DNA of 32,330 bases from Plectonema cf. radiosum LEGE 06105 (lineage in GTDB: Bacteria > Cyanobacteriota > Cyanobacteriia > Cyanobacteriales > Nostocaceae). The stretch is taken from NCBI RefSeq assembly GCF_015207665.1, contig NZ_JADEWL010000077.1, positions 1-32,330 of the forward strand. The letters run 5' to 3'. The translations under genes were made by a program, and so were the position numbers. Positions 1-7,986 of this stretch are shown in pieces (the stretch's first letter is position 1; each line of letters opens with the position of its first letter). The notes below the pieces were generated by a model that worked only from the letters and a program-made list of their open reading frames with translations, ran no database searches and was not told the origin of the DNA.

Positions 1-24
1 TCTCCCCATCTCCCCATCCCCCCA

Positions 25-1569
25 TCATTCCTCCATCTCCTCATCCATTTCCAAATCTTCATCCGTTAGCGTCTGCTGTGGTATGGCTGCAATAATTGCG
101 TCTATGACTTTAGAAACTTGGACAATTTCTATATCTAATTCGGGAAATTTTTGCCCTTTGGGGACAATCGCTCGTTGAAATCCTAGTTTCGCTGCTTCTT
201 TTAACCGTAGTTCCATTTGCGATACTGAACGTACTTGTCCTCCTAAACCGACTTCACCAATTAATACGGTACCTGAATCTACAATCCGATCTCGAAAACT
301 AGCAACGATCGCGATCGCAATTCCCAAATCTACTGCTGGCTCTTCTACATTTAACCCCCCAGCAGAAGCAACGTAGGAATCCAATTTGGACATGGGAATC
401 CCGACTCGTTTTTCCAATACTGCCAAAATTTGCACCAAACGACTGTAATCTACTCCGGTGGTGGAACGACGGGGAGAAGAGTAACTAGTCGGACTTACTA
501 AAGCTTGTAATTCCACAACAATCGGACGAGTACCTTCACAAGCTACCACAATAGCAGTACCCGGTGCTGGGTCGTCGCGACTACCTAAAAATAATTCACT
601 GGGGTTGGGAACTTCCCGCAAACCGTTGGCAACCATTTCAAAGATACCAATTTCATGGGTAGCACCAAAACGATTTTTTACGGTTCTCAATAATCTATGG
701 GAAGCAAACCTGTCTCCTTCAAAATACAGTACGGTATCAACCAAGTGTTCTAGAACTTTCGGACCGGCAATGGCTCCTTCTTTGGTAACATGACCTACAA
801 TTAACATAGTGATATCTTCATTCTTGGCAACTTTCATTAAAGCCGCAGTACATTCACGTACCTGTGCTACCGAACCTGGTGCAGAAGTTAAGGCTGGGAA
901 AAATACCGTTTGAATACTATCAATTACCGCTAAATTTGGTCTGAGGGATTCAATTTCCTTGAGAATTTCTTCTAAATCGGTTTCCGGTAAGATATATAAA
1001 TCACTCTCAACTTGGACAATTTTACCGTTTTTTTCACTTGCTTTAATCTCTTCTACTACCGGAACCTTGCCATTGCCATTTGCTTCTTCATGCTGTTGCT
1101 GAGCAACCCCCAAACGCGAACCTCTTAATTTCACTTGTTGTCCGGATTCTTCCCCCGATATATAAAGAACCCGATATTGTTGAGACAATGCATTTGATAC
1201 TTGTAATAGCAGAGTAGATTTACCGATACCGGGGTCGCCTCCAATTAACACCATAGAACCCGGAACCACCCCACCACCTAACACCCGATCTAATTCTCCA
1301 TAACCAGAACTCCAACGTTCAACTTGGCGATCGCTAATTTGGTCTAACCTTAAAGAAGCTCTGGGTTTAGCTGGTTTGTTAGCAGTTTTCTTCTTACTCA
1401 TCTGAGAGTGCCAAGCACCCACACCACGAGAAGGTATATCAGTGGAGCTTTGTACAGCAATTTCCTCTTCCAAGGAGTTGTAAGTTCCGCAAGCCGGACA
1501 CTTACCAAACCATTGAGGAGTTTCTGCACCACATTGAGAGCAAACGTAATGGGTTTTTGGCTTTGCCAT
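25..1569 (-). CDS. radA: DNA repair protein RadA (Sms)
   Basis: RadA is a RecA-like ATPase that promotes branch migration during homologous recombination and repair. The 514-residue product begins with a four-cysteine zinc finger (C10, C13, C24, C27). It has a Walker A motif GDPGIGKST at 111-119, the family signature KNRFG at 298-302, and a C-terminal Lon-like domain (from about 330 onward). It is about 55 residues longer than E. coli RadA. The extra length is mainly a hydrophilic insert at roughly 155-190 (rich in Q, E, N and K) between the ATPase motifs, plus an acidic tail. The ATG start gives the zinc finger directly at the N-terminus, so it is well supported. The gene is divergent from rpaB with a 176 bp spacer. 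Family assignment is close to certain. Confidence 0.97.
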   Translation of the reverse strand: MAKPKTHYVCSQCGAETPQWFGKCPACGTYNSLEEEIAVQSSTDIPSRGVGAWHSQMSKKKTANKPAKPRASLRLDQISDRQVERWSSGYGELDRVLGGGVVPGSMVLIGGDPGIGKSTLLLQVSNALSQQYRVLYISGEESGQQVKLRGSRLGVAQQQHEEANGNGKVPVVEEIKASEKNGKIVQVESDLYILPETDLEEILKEIESLRPNLAVIDSIQTVFFPALTSAPGSVAQVRECTAALMKVAKNEDITMLIVGHVTKEGAIAGPKVLEHLVDTVLYFEGDRFASHRLLRTVKNRFGATHEIGIFEMVANGLREVPNPSELFLGSRDDPAPGTAIVVACEGTRPIVVELQALVSPTSYSSPRRSTTGVDYSRLVQILAVLEKRVGIPMSKLDSYVASAGGLNVEEPAVDLGIAIAIVASFRDRIVDSGTVLIGEVGLGGQVRSVSQMELRLKEAAKLGFQRAIVPKGQKFPELDIEIVQVSKVIDAIIAAIPQQTLTDEDLEMDEEMEE

Positions 1570-1745
1570 TCTTAATCTTATTAAATAATCGTGAATATTC
1601 TTAATTTTGTTTTAAATTTTTGACCAAACAAAAATCTAATAATAGTAATAGTTGTAGGTTTTCACTAATTAATAATTGGAATGATATCTTAATAAGATGG
1701 TACTAAAAATTAATCTTGAAAAACTTTAGTTAAGGAGCGTTGAGA

Positions 1746-2474
1746 TTGGAGAGTCATAAAGAAAAAATCCTGGTAGTAGACGACGAAGCCAGCATTCGCC
1801 GGATTTTAGAAACGCGCCTTTCAATGATAGGCTACGATGTAGTCACGGCTGGTGATGGGGAAGAAGCTTTAGAAACCTTTCGTAAAGCAGTCCCAGACTT
1901 AGTAGTTTTAGATGTCATGATGCCCAAGCTAGATGGTTACGGTGTCTGTCAAGAATTACGTAAGGAATCAGATGTCCCTATTATTATGCTAACAGCTTTG
2001 GGTGATGTCGCAGACAGAATTACCGGCTTAGAACTCGGTGCTGATGACTATGTAGTAAAACCATTTTCTCCCAAAGAGCTAGAAGCTCGCATTCGTTCGG
2101 TATTACGACGAGTAGATAAAACTGGTGGTTCAGGTATTCCCAGTTCTGGGGTAATACACGTAAGTACGATCAAAATCGACACCAATAAGCGCCAAGTTTA
2201 CAAAGGTGATGAACGCATTCGCTTAACGGGAATGGAATTTAATTTACTAGAACTCTTAGTCAGTCGTTCGGGAGAAGCTTTCTCCCGGTCAGAAATTTTA
2301 CAAGAAGTTTGGGGATATACACCAGAACGTCATGTAGATACCCGCGTAGTAGATGTACATATTTCCCGTTTACGAGCCAAATTAGAAGATGATCCTTCAA
2401 ACCCAGAATTAATACTCACCGCCAGAGGTACGGGATACTTATTTCAACGCATCATTGAACCAGGGGAGGAATAA
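1746..2474 (+). CDS. rpaB: OmpR-family response regulator RpaB
   Basis: RpaB is the essential cyanobacterial response regulator of the Hik33 (NblS) pathway. It binds HLR1 sites and controls high-light and photosystem genes. The receiver domain shows the acidic pair D12-D13, phospho-acceptor D56 in LDVMMPK, and the conserved lysine in VVKPFSPKE. A C-terminal OmpR/PhoB winged helix follows, ending about 242 residues from the start. I chose the TTG at 1746, giving MESHKEKILVVDDE. A good AGGAG Shine-Dalgarno at 1733-1737 is then 8 nt away, whereas the in-frame TTG at 1740 would leave only 2 nt. The N-terminus from this start also fits the RpaB family as I remember it. Next downstream is a Ccb-type factor on the same strand. 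Confidence 0.95.
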   Translation: MESHKEKILVVDDEASIRRILETRLSMIGYDVVTAGDGEEALETFRKAVPDLVVLDVMMPKLDGYGVCQELRKESDVPIIMLTALGDVADRITGLELGADDYVVKPFSPKELEARIRSVLRRVDKTGGSGIPSSGVIHVSTIKIDTNKRQVYKGDERIRLTGMEFNLLELLVSRSGEAFSRSEILQEVWGYTPERHVDTRVVDVHISRLRAKLEDDPSNPELILTARGTGYLFQRIIEPGEE

Positions 2475-2573
2475 GAAAAGATAGTGAGGAGTTAGGAGTC
2501 AGGAGTGAAGAGTTAAATGTAATACGGTGCTTTTCTTGTGTTCAACTTGAAATCACAATCCCGATTCTTAATT

Positions 2574-2601
2574 CATAACTCATAACTCATAACTCATAAC
2601 T
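2574..2601. repeat. Heptanucleotide tandem repeat (CATAACT)4
   Basis: Four perfect copies of CATAACT lie immediately before the start of the next gene. A looser run of GGAGTTA/GGAGTCA-type heptamers is seen just after rpaB, at about 2485-2512. This is typical cyanobacterial STRR material. Confidence 0.85.
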
Positions 2602-2609
2602 AGATAAAA

Positions 2610-3266
2610 ATGGCAAATCAAGACCCCAACCGCTTTTTGAGGCGTCTACCGATCATTGTAGGTGGGCTAGGCGCTGTACTTTTGTTAATTAACCGTTTGC
2701 GATCGCCAGAATTAAGCCCATCTCAAGCTCGTGCTGATGTGCTTGGTGTAATTTTAAGTGCCGTTTTAATATTAACGGGTTTAATTTGGCAGCAAGTACA
2801 GCCGCGAACTCCGGATAGTGTAAAGCTTATAGGTGAAGAAGGTTTTTTTCTCGTGCCAGATTTGCCTGATGCCGTAAAAACAGAATTAGCTTGGGCATCT
2901 CATTTATTATTGACCAATACAGTAACTCGTTGCGTAGTAGTCTACTATCAAAGCAAAGTTTTGTTACGTCGCGGAATCTTGGGAGAAAAATCAGTTGTGA
3001 CACCAGGAGCAATATTAAAACGAGTTTTAGAAAAGCATCAGCCAGTTTATTTAGTAGATTTAAAAGTGTATCCCGGAAGAGTTGAATTTGACTATTTACC
3101 AAGTAATACTCAAGGTGTAATTTGTCAACCAATTGGTCAAGAAGGAGCTTTAATTCTAGGAGCGCACGCTCCACGTAGTTATACTAAACAAGATGAAAAA
3201 TGGATAGCAGGAATTGCCGACAAATTAGCAGTTACTTTAAACGAGGGAATGGGGAATGGGGCATAG
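2610..3266 (+). CDS. Cofactor assembly of complex C subunit B-like protein (Ccb2/Ccb4 type, DUF2930)
   Basis: The 218-residue protein resembles the cyanobacterial family related to plastid CCB2/CCB4. Those factors help attach heme c(i) covalently to cytochrome b6 on the stromal side of the thylakoid membrane. Two hydrophobic segments near the N-terminus (about 13-30 and 43-60) form a membrane hairpin. A soluble, GAF-like alpha/beta domain follows (about 75-215). The ATG start lies right after a CATAACT repeat run and has no obvious Shine-Dalgarno. It follows rpaB on the same strand with 135 bp between, which is possible cotranscription. The assignment rests on overall sequence recognition rather than on a catalytic motif. 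Confidence 0.8.
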   Translation: MANQDPNRFLRRLPIIVGGLGAVLLLINRLRSPELSPSQARADVLGVILSAVLILTGLIWQQVQPRTPDSVKLIGEEGFFLVPDLPDAVKTELAWASHLLLTNTVTRCVVVYYQSKVLLRRGILGEKSVVTPGAILKRVLEKHQPVYLVDLKVYPGRVEFDYLPSNTQGVICQPIGQEGALILGAHAPRSYTKQDEKWIAGIADKLAVTLNEGMGNGA

Positions 3267-3330
3267 GGGACAAGGAGATAAAAGAAAATAGTAACTATTA
3301 ACTCTTTAAATCTAAAATCCAAAATCATTT

Positions 3331-3551
3331 AACTCCTAACTCCTAACCCCTAACTCCAAACTCCAAACTCCTAACCCCTAACTCCAAACTCCAAACTCCT
3401 AACTCCTAACTCCAAACCCCTAACTCCAAACCCCTAACTCCAAACCCCTAACTCCAAACCCCCAACTCCAAACTCCAAACTCCTAACTCAAAACTCCAAA
3501 CTCCTAACTCAAAACTCAAAACTCCTAACTCAAAACTCAAAACTCCTAACT
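3331..3551. repeat. Long STRR block of AACTCCT/AACTCCA/AACCCCT heptamers
   Basis: About 220 bp is made almost wholly of 7-base units of the type AACTCCT, AACTCCA, AACCCCT and AACTCAA, fading into AACTCAA near the 3' end. It fills the spacer between the Ccb-like gene and the DUF456 gene. AACTCCT is the reverse complement of the AGGAGTT unit at 13757-13851. There are no unique spacers, so this is not a CRISPR array. Confidence 0.95.
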
Positions 3552-3558
3552 TAAAAAT

Positions 3559-4080
3559 ATGCAACTTATTTACGGGTTATTGATTGCCTTAATGCTTGTG
3601 GGTATTATTGGTGCTGTGGTTCCTGGTATTCCGGGAACTAGTTTGATTTTAATTGGAATTATTATTTGGGGATTTATTAAAGGTTCCTTTGCTGCTATCA
3701 GCTTACCTTTGATTGTTACCGGAGTCGTTTTACTATTGAGTATGGGAATTGATTTTTTTGCTGCATACTGGGGAGCGAAAAAAGCCGGTGCAAGCAAATG
3801 GGGACAAATTGGAGCAATGGTTGGTTTAGTAGTAGCCTTTTTCGGATTATTACCACCTTTTTTAGTAGTTGGTGGTCCGTTGATCGGAATTTTTATTGGA
3901 CCACTTTTAGGAGCAATTATTGGTGAATTCATTTATCGAAGGGATTTATTAATCGCAATTAAAGCCGGTTTGGGAATTGTTGTAGGTAGTTTAATTGGAA
4001 ATATCATTCAAGGTTGTTTAGCCTTAGCAGCAGTTATAGTTTTTGTTGTCACTACTTATTCTCAGGTATTTGTAAGTTAA
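3559..4080 (+). CDS. DUF456 family membrane protein
   Basis: The 173-residue protein is very hydrophobic and rich in glycine and isoleucine. It has an opening GIIGAVVPGIPGTSLILIG stretch and about four or five membrane segments, including a tight G-rich pair around 95-130. This matches the DUF456 family of small integral membrane proteins, whose function is unknown. The ATG at 3559 comes directly after the STRR block with no clear Shine-Dalgarno. The reading frame ends before a hairpin-rich spacer that probably terminates transcription. The gene is convergent with the PEP-CTERM gene downstream. Confidence 0.85.
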   Translation: MQLIYGLLIALMLVGIIGAVVPGIPGTSLILIGIIIWGFIKGSFAAISLPLIVTGVVLLLSMGIDFFAAYWGAKKAGASKWGQIGAMVGLVVAFFGLLPPFLVVGGPLIGIFIGPLLGAIIGEFIYRRDLLIAIKAGLGIVVGSLIGNIIQGCLALAAVIVFVVTTYSQVFVS

Positions 4081-4116
4081 GCTTTTATCTTAATTATGAA
4101 TAATTTAACGTGATTT

Positions 4117-4150
4117 AGAAGTCGGGTTTTTATTAAAAAAGCCGACTTCT
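4117..4150. terminator. AGAAGTCGG hairpin, likely terminator of the DUF456 gene
   Basis: AGAAGTCGG at 4117-4125 pairs perfectly with CCGACTTCT at 4142-4150. The inner arms are T-rich and A-rich (TTTTT/AAAAA after one mismatch). It lies 36 bp after the DUF456 stop. Two further single arms of the same family follow: AGAAGTCGGGTTTTT at about 4168-4182 and an inverted partial copy at about 4216-4230. Confidence 0.6.
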
Positions 4151-4249
4151 CACCCGATGAGATAATCAGAAGTCGGGTTTTTAGGATAATTGTCTTTTGT
4201 AACCGATATTCAAAGAAAAATTCGACTTCTCACCCCACGAAACAATATT

Positions 4250-4339
4250 AGACATCTGATGGAAATGAAATATGTGTTAACCGAAACCCTTGTAGAGACG
4301 GGAACCCTTGCGTCTCTATATTCTTTATCGGAGATGTCT
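4250..4339 (+). mobile_element. MITE-like 90 bp element, copy 1
   Basis: The element runs from AGACATCT to CGGAGATGTCT, so its ends are inverted repeats. Inside is a hairpin built on TGTAGAGACG...GCGTCTCTA. A copy in the opposite orientation lies at 29314-29402. Both copies, read in the same direction, have ATT immediately outside each end. No coding capacity is present, so any movement would depend on a transposase elsewhere. Confidence 0.65.
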
Positions 4340-4354
4340 ATTCGATACAAAATA

Positions 4355-4384
4355 AGAAACCCGGTTTTTTAAAACCAGGTTTCT
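4355..4384. terminator. AGAAACC hairpin between convergent genes, likely bidirectional terminator
   Basis: A 14 bp stem with one mismatch and a 2-nt turn runs from AGAAACC to GGTTTCT, with T and A runs in its arms. It sits between the convergent DUF456 and LEVG PEP-CTERM genes, where a terminator usable from either side would be expected. Confidence 0.5.
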
Positions 4385-4470
4385 GCAATATATCGTAAAT
4401 ATTTTAGTCGATAAAAAAAAGAAGCTTCAAAAAATTATTTACTATGGTGGTGCTTAGTTAATTTAAAAAA

Positions 4471-5250
4471 CTACTTCTTAAACTTTTGACGCTTCTTCAC
4501 ACCAAACATACCAGCTACAGCTAAAGCACCAAGACTAAAGGTGGTTGTGGGTTCAGGTACAGCTTTAACAGCGGATAAACTTACACCATCACCAGTTTTA
4601 GAAAAGCCTTCAGTTCTTGGCTGACCCAATTGTAGAACAAAAGAACTGACATTCTTCAAGGTCAATGTTTGAGTATTTCCGTCAGGTTTTGCTGCTAATA
4701 ACATATCTTCGATTTTCTGTCCGTTGACTTCGAGGATACCGCTAAACCCAGAAGCTTCTACATCAAATAAGTCTAATACAATTTGGTCAAACTCTTTCGA
4801 GAATTCAAACAAGAAGCGACCTACTTCTAACTCTCCTTTTTCAGCAGGATTAAACTTTCCATCTTTTCCTTGTTCATAAGCTACACTACGTAGCCAAAAT
4901 TCTCCTTCTCCTTCATTAGTTCCTAAATCTTTAGCAGAAAACTTAATACCGGAACCATAATCATTTTCAGTTCCTTTTTGATCAACAAATAGTCTGCTCA
5001 GTCCATAAATTGGGCTTTTATTATCAAAGTCATAGTGCAAACTGGTGACTGAAAAACCGTTTTTTGAAGTGTCAATACAGTTTTCCCCAGCAAGACATTG
5101 GTATCCTGAATCGTCGTTAAATAGTCCTTGATTTTTTAATATAATTTCACCTTCTTGACTAGGAATTAATGAGGCAGCATGAGCAGCAGGTGCAGCAGCT
5201 AACCCTAATCCTAAACCAAAAATTGCAGCAATAATGTTAAACTTACCCAT
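4471..5250 (-). CDS. LEVG family PEP-CTERM exported protein (copy 1)
   Basis: The 259-residue exported protein begins with a signal peptide (MGKFNIIAAIFGLG...AHAA). It carries the LEVG motif in GELEVGRF that names this family. It ends in a PEP-CTERM tail: VPEPTT, a short hydrophobic segment and a basic end (KKRQKFKK). By family knowledge such tails are processed by an exosortase during export. The ATG at 5250 is chosen over an upstream in-frame ATG at 5298 because it starts the signal peptide directly and has GAAGGGA just upstream. It is paralogous to the gene at 5801-6598, sharing the LEVG block, an NCIDT motif near the N-terminus and the GDGV motif before the tail. The molecular role is unknown; a cell-surface or matrix protein is likely. 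Confidence 0.9.
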   Translation of the reverse strand: MGKFNIIAAIFGLGLGLAAAPAAHAASLIPSQEGEIILKNQGLFNDDSGYQCLAGENCIDTSKNGFSVTSLHYDFDNKSPIYGLSRLFVDQKGTENDYGSGIKFSAKDLGTNEGEGEFWLRSVAYEQGKDGKFNPAEKGELEVGRFLFEFSKEFDQIVLDLFDVEASGFSGILEVNGQKIEDMLLAAKPDGNTQTLTLKNVSSFVLQLGQPRTEGFSKTGDGVSLSAVKAVPEPTTTFSLGALAVAGMFGVKKRQKFKK

Positions 5251-5800
5251 GATTTCCCTTCTTCTCTTTTTCTTCTCTTTGTTGTAGTAAGGAGGCAATT
5301 AATTTATTTTTTCACCTCTTAACTAATCACTAAGTTAATAAACAAACTTGCAAAAACGTAAGTCCTAATCAGCAGAATTAATTCAAACTTTATTTTGAGA
5401 GAAAAATCGAATATTCTTCCGAAAAATTACCATATTGGATGTGTGATTAATTATCCATAACCATTTTGGATTTACTATTTATACCGAAGAAATACTAGAT
5501 TTTTTAGTTTTACTTTCAGATTAATAAATAATTATTTAGGTAATAACTAGGAAATTTAGATAGGAATCCTGATATTTTTCAAGCAAAAAAAATTGAGTAG
5601 CCAGATAATTTAACTGCTGAAGTTAGATTATCTATCTACTCAATAAAAGTTTAAAGAGAAGGGAATTTTTTTAATTAATAAATATAGATGTGGCTGACCT
5701 GATGAATTTTACATTATTTCATACCAAGTAGGGTTTAATTTAGTTTAGTAGTAAGATGCGACCCTTAGTCCAGGAAGTAAAGGTAAATCACTAATTGGAT
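5251..5800. other. AT-rich spacer between the two PEP-CTERM genes
   Basis: About 550 bp, very AT-rich, with no coding potential that I can support. It must contain the promoter of the downstream PEP-CTERM gene. I see no strong hairpin terminator for the upstream one and no repeat family member. Confidence 0.6.
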
Positions 5801-6598
5801 TTATGCTTTTTGAGAAGCTCTTTTGCGGCTTTTTAAGGTAAGAATTCCAGCGACTGCTAAAACGCTCAAACCAAAAGTGGTTCCAGACTCAGGTACGCTG
5901 ACTGTTAATGCGACACCATCACCAGTTCTTTTAAAAACGCTCTCTGGACCAGGTTTACCAAGTTGAACTACGAAATCTTTGACATCTTTTAATACTATGG
6001 TTTGAATGTTGCTATCAGGCCCTGCGGGAAGTAACATATCGAGCAAAGCTTGTCCGGTAAGTGCAACTCCGTTGACTTCGATAATCCCAGTAAACTTTTC
6101 GTCCTCTGTATCAAAGAAGTCTAGTCTGACTTCACTAACCATTTTACCTAAATCGAACTTGAAGCGACCAACTTCTAAGCGTCCATTTTCAAAAGGAACC
6201 AGATTACCATTACTATCTAAGACGTTAGCTACAGGACGGAACCATGTCTGTCCAATCAGTGGATTAGTTCCTTCGTCCTCAGCTTTGAATGTGATTCCGA
6301 AAGCTTTTAATTCGGGGTTTGTGGTGGTTCTGTCATCAGCAAACAAGCGGCTTATACCAAACTGTGGACCTTTACCATCGAAGTCATAATCTAAACTCTC
6401 AACTGTGTAACCAAATGGAAGGGTGGTTGTATCAATACAGTTAATACCGGGTAGACAATCAAGGTTAGTAAGCTTGATTTGACCTTCTGTTTGAGGAACT
6501 AACGAAGCCGCTTTTGCTTCTGAAATTGATGCGGTAGCAATACCTAAACCGAGAGTGGAAATTGCGAGTGTTTTTACTAACTTGTTAAAGCTTTTCAT
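5801..6598 (-). CDS. LEVG family PEP-CTERM exported protein (copy 2)
   Basis: The 265-residue paralogue of the preceding protein has a signal peptide (MKSFNKLVKTLAIS...SEAKAA), the LEVG motif in GRLEVGRF, and a conserved NCIDT motif. The C-terminal sorting tail reads VPES rather than VPEP, followed by a hydrophobic segment and a basic end (KSRKRASQKA). The ATG at 6598 is chosen because TGGAG lies 8 nt upstream and the signal peptide starts at once. The upstream in-frame ATG at 6709 would add 37 polar residues before the signal peptide. Each copy probably has its own promoter, given the 550 bp spacer. Function is unknown beyond export and probable surface sorting. Confidence 0.9.
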   Translation of the reverse strand: MKSFNKLVKTLAISTLGLGIATASISEAKAASLVPQTEGQIKLTNLDCLPGINCIDTTTLPFGYTVESLDYDFDGKGPQFGISRLFADDRTTTNPELKAFGITFKAEDEGTNPLIGQTWFRPVANVLDSNGNLVPFENGRLEVGRFKFDLGKMVSEVRLDFFDTEDEKFTGIIEVNGVALTGQALLDMLLPAGPDSNIQTIVLKDVKDFVVQLGKPGPESVFKRTGDGVALTVSVPESGTTFGLSVLAVAGILTLKSRKRASQKA

Positions 6599-7251
6599 TT
6601 TAATTACTCCAGAAAATACTGATTTTTTAAAGTCTCTCTCGGATACTTGGTGTGTGTGTTTCCTCGTATCCATATTTGTATAGTATTTCGGTGTACGTGA
6701 ATATGTCATCCTTTATCCCTAGGATTCATGACAACTTAATCTTGGTAATAAATTAAGGTAAATTACTTAACTTAATACGTATTTTAAATACAATATGTTG
6801 CGTAGTTATTGTCATAAAAATAGCTGTTGATAAATCAGTAATTCGGATGCTTTGTTAAAGCTTATAGATGTTTAGGGCAAAACTTGATAAAAAATCAAAG
6901 ATTAGCAAATTTCTCGTAGTTTAATAAGTCTAATTTCTGCAAAAAATGTGGTGCGAGTTGGCAGGTATAAGACGTAAAAAACAGAATTTTCTCGGACGAT
7001 CAAGTTCCCAGATGATTTCCCAATAAATAGCATTATGCTCTTAAACGGTTAGAAGATTTAGAAAAACGATTGCGAGATGCTGGGATGGAGCCTTAGTTAA
7101 TTATGGCTTTGTCAAACCTGAATTTTTCGTGAGGGTTAGAAATCGGGTTTTTACTAGAATTGTCTGTTACTAGAGATATTTATCCTAAAAACCAGACTTC
7201 TGTGCTATTCGTGGAATTTACGTTAATTATAGATCGGCAGCCAGAGCCAAA
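6599..7251. other. AT-rich spacer with a decayed coding remnant and a hairpin repeat
   Basis: This holds the promoter region of the PEP-CTERM gene and a 19-codon open stretch ending at 7096 that looks like the tail of a lost gene. It also holds a member of the AGAAGTCGGGTTTTT repeat family at 7138-7201. The rest is AT-rich and carries nothing I can name. Confidence 0.5.
7138..7201. repeat. AGAA(G/A)TCGGGTTTTT inverted-repeat family member
   Basis: The left arm AGAAATCGGGTTTTT and right arm AAAAACCAGACTTCT form an imperfect hairpin with about a 34 nt loop. It lies 50 bp beyond the stop of the response regulator gene (read on the minus strand), where it may act as a terminator. Relatives lie at 4117-4230 and 30592-30687. 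Confidence 0.65.
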
Positions 7252-7890
7252 TTAATTATCTACACTCAACAACGAACTGGCAATAATTGCAGCTTGAGTG
7301 CGATCGCGCAAATTTAGCCGATTCAAAATTCGGGTAATATGATTTTTAACTGTTTTCTCAGTAATATACAAAGTTTCGGCAATTTCACGGTTGCTAGCTC
7401 CTTTAGCAATTAATTTCAAAATATCGAGTTCTCTGGGTGTCAGTTCGTTCCAACCAGGGGGTGTGGATTTAGAAGCAACGGGAATTTGTCCCATAATTTT
7501 TCCCAATCCTGGTCCTAGTTGAGTATATCCTTTGTATACCATGCGGATGGCTTGGGCAAGTTCTTCTGAAGGGGTGTCTTTGAGCAAGTATCCCGCAGCG
7601 CCATAATGCAATGCTTGAGCTACATAATCTTCATCAGCAAAAGTAGTAAGTATGAGAACTTTTGTGTTACTAAATTGTTGACAAATTTGACGAGTTGCTG
7701 CTACACCATCCATAATTGGCATCCTGATATCCATCAATACAACATCGGGATACAGTGATTCAACCTTTGCGATCGCATCAATCCCATTTTCCCCTTCTCC
7801 GACTATTTCTAAATCTGCTTCTAATTTGAGTAATGCTTTGAGTCCACGACGAATTAAACTTTCATCGTCAACTAGTAATAAACGAATCAT
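7252..7890 (-). CDS. NarL/FixJ-type response regulator
   Basis: The 212-residue DNA-binding response regulator has a receiver domain with the acidic pair D8-D9, phospho-acceptor D54 in VLMDIRMP, and the usual threonine and lysine further on (LTTF, LLKD). A LuxR-type helix-turn-helix occupies about 145-205 (ELTPRELDILKLIAKGASN and the following TEKTVKNH). It lies 96 bp downstream of the histidine kinase gene on the same strand, so the two are very probably partners. The targets are not visible. The Spy-like gene divergent from the kinase is an obvious candidate. No clear Shine-Dalgarno was seen. Confidence 0.93.
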   Translation of the reverse strand: MIRLLLVDDESLIRRGLKALLKLEADLEIVGEGENGIDAIAKVESLYPDVVLMDIRMPIMDGVAATRQICQQFSNTKVLILTTFADEDYVAQALHYGAAGYLLKDTPSEELAQAIRMVYKGYTQLGPGLGKIMGQIPVASKSTPPGWNELTPRELDILKLIAKGASNREIAETLYITEKTVKNHITRILNRLNLRDRTQAAIIASSLLSVDN

Positions 7891-7986
7891 ATTGATTATG
7901 GATTATGGATTTTAGATTTTAGATTTGTTTTGTGGAGATGTGATACATCGCGTCTTTTCCTCATATTATTGAATACATTGCATATT

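Noticed and set aside
3331-3551. Possible CRISPR array (long regular repeat tract)
   Set aside because: The unit is 7 bp with no unique spacers and no cas genes are nearby; it is an STRR block.
4190-4372. 60-codon frame on the plus strand
   Set aside because: It is made of the hairpin repeats and the MITE-like element, not of coding sequence.
7037-7096. Open stretch ALKRLEDLEKRLRDAGMEP ending in a stop, like the C-terminus of an Uma2/DUF820 protein
   Set aside because: Only 19 codons, with an in-frame stop shortly upstream and no other homologous sequence around. Too short to name; at most a gene remnant.
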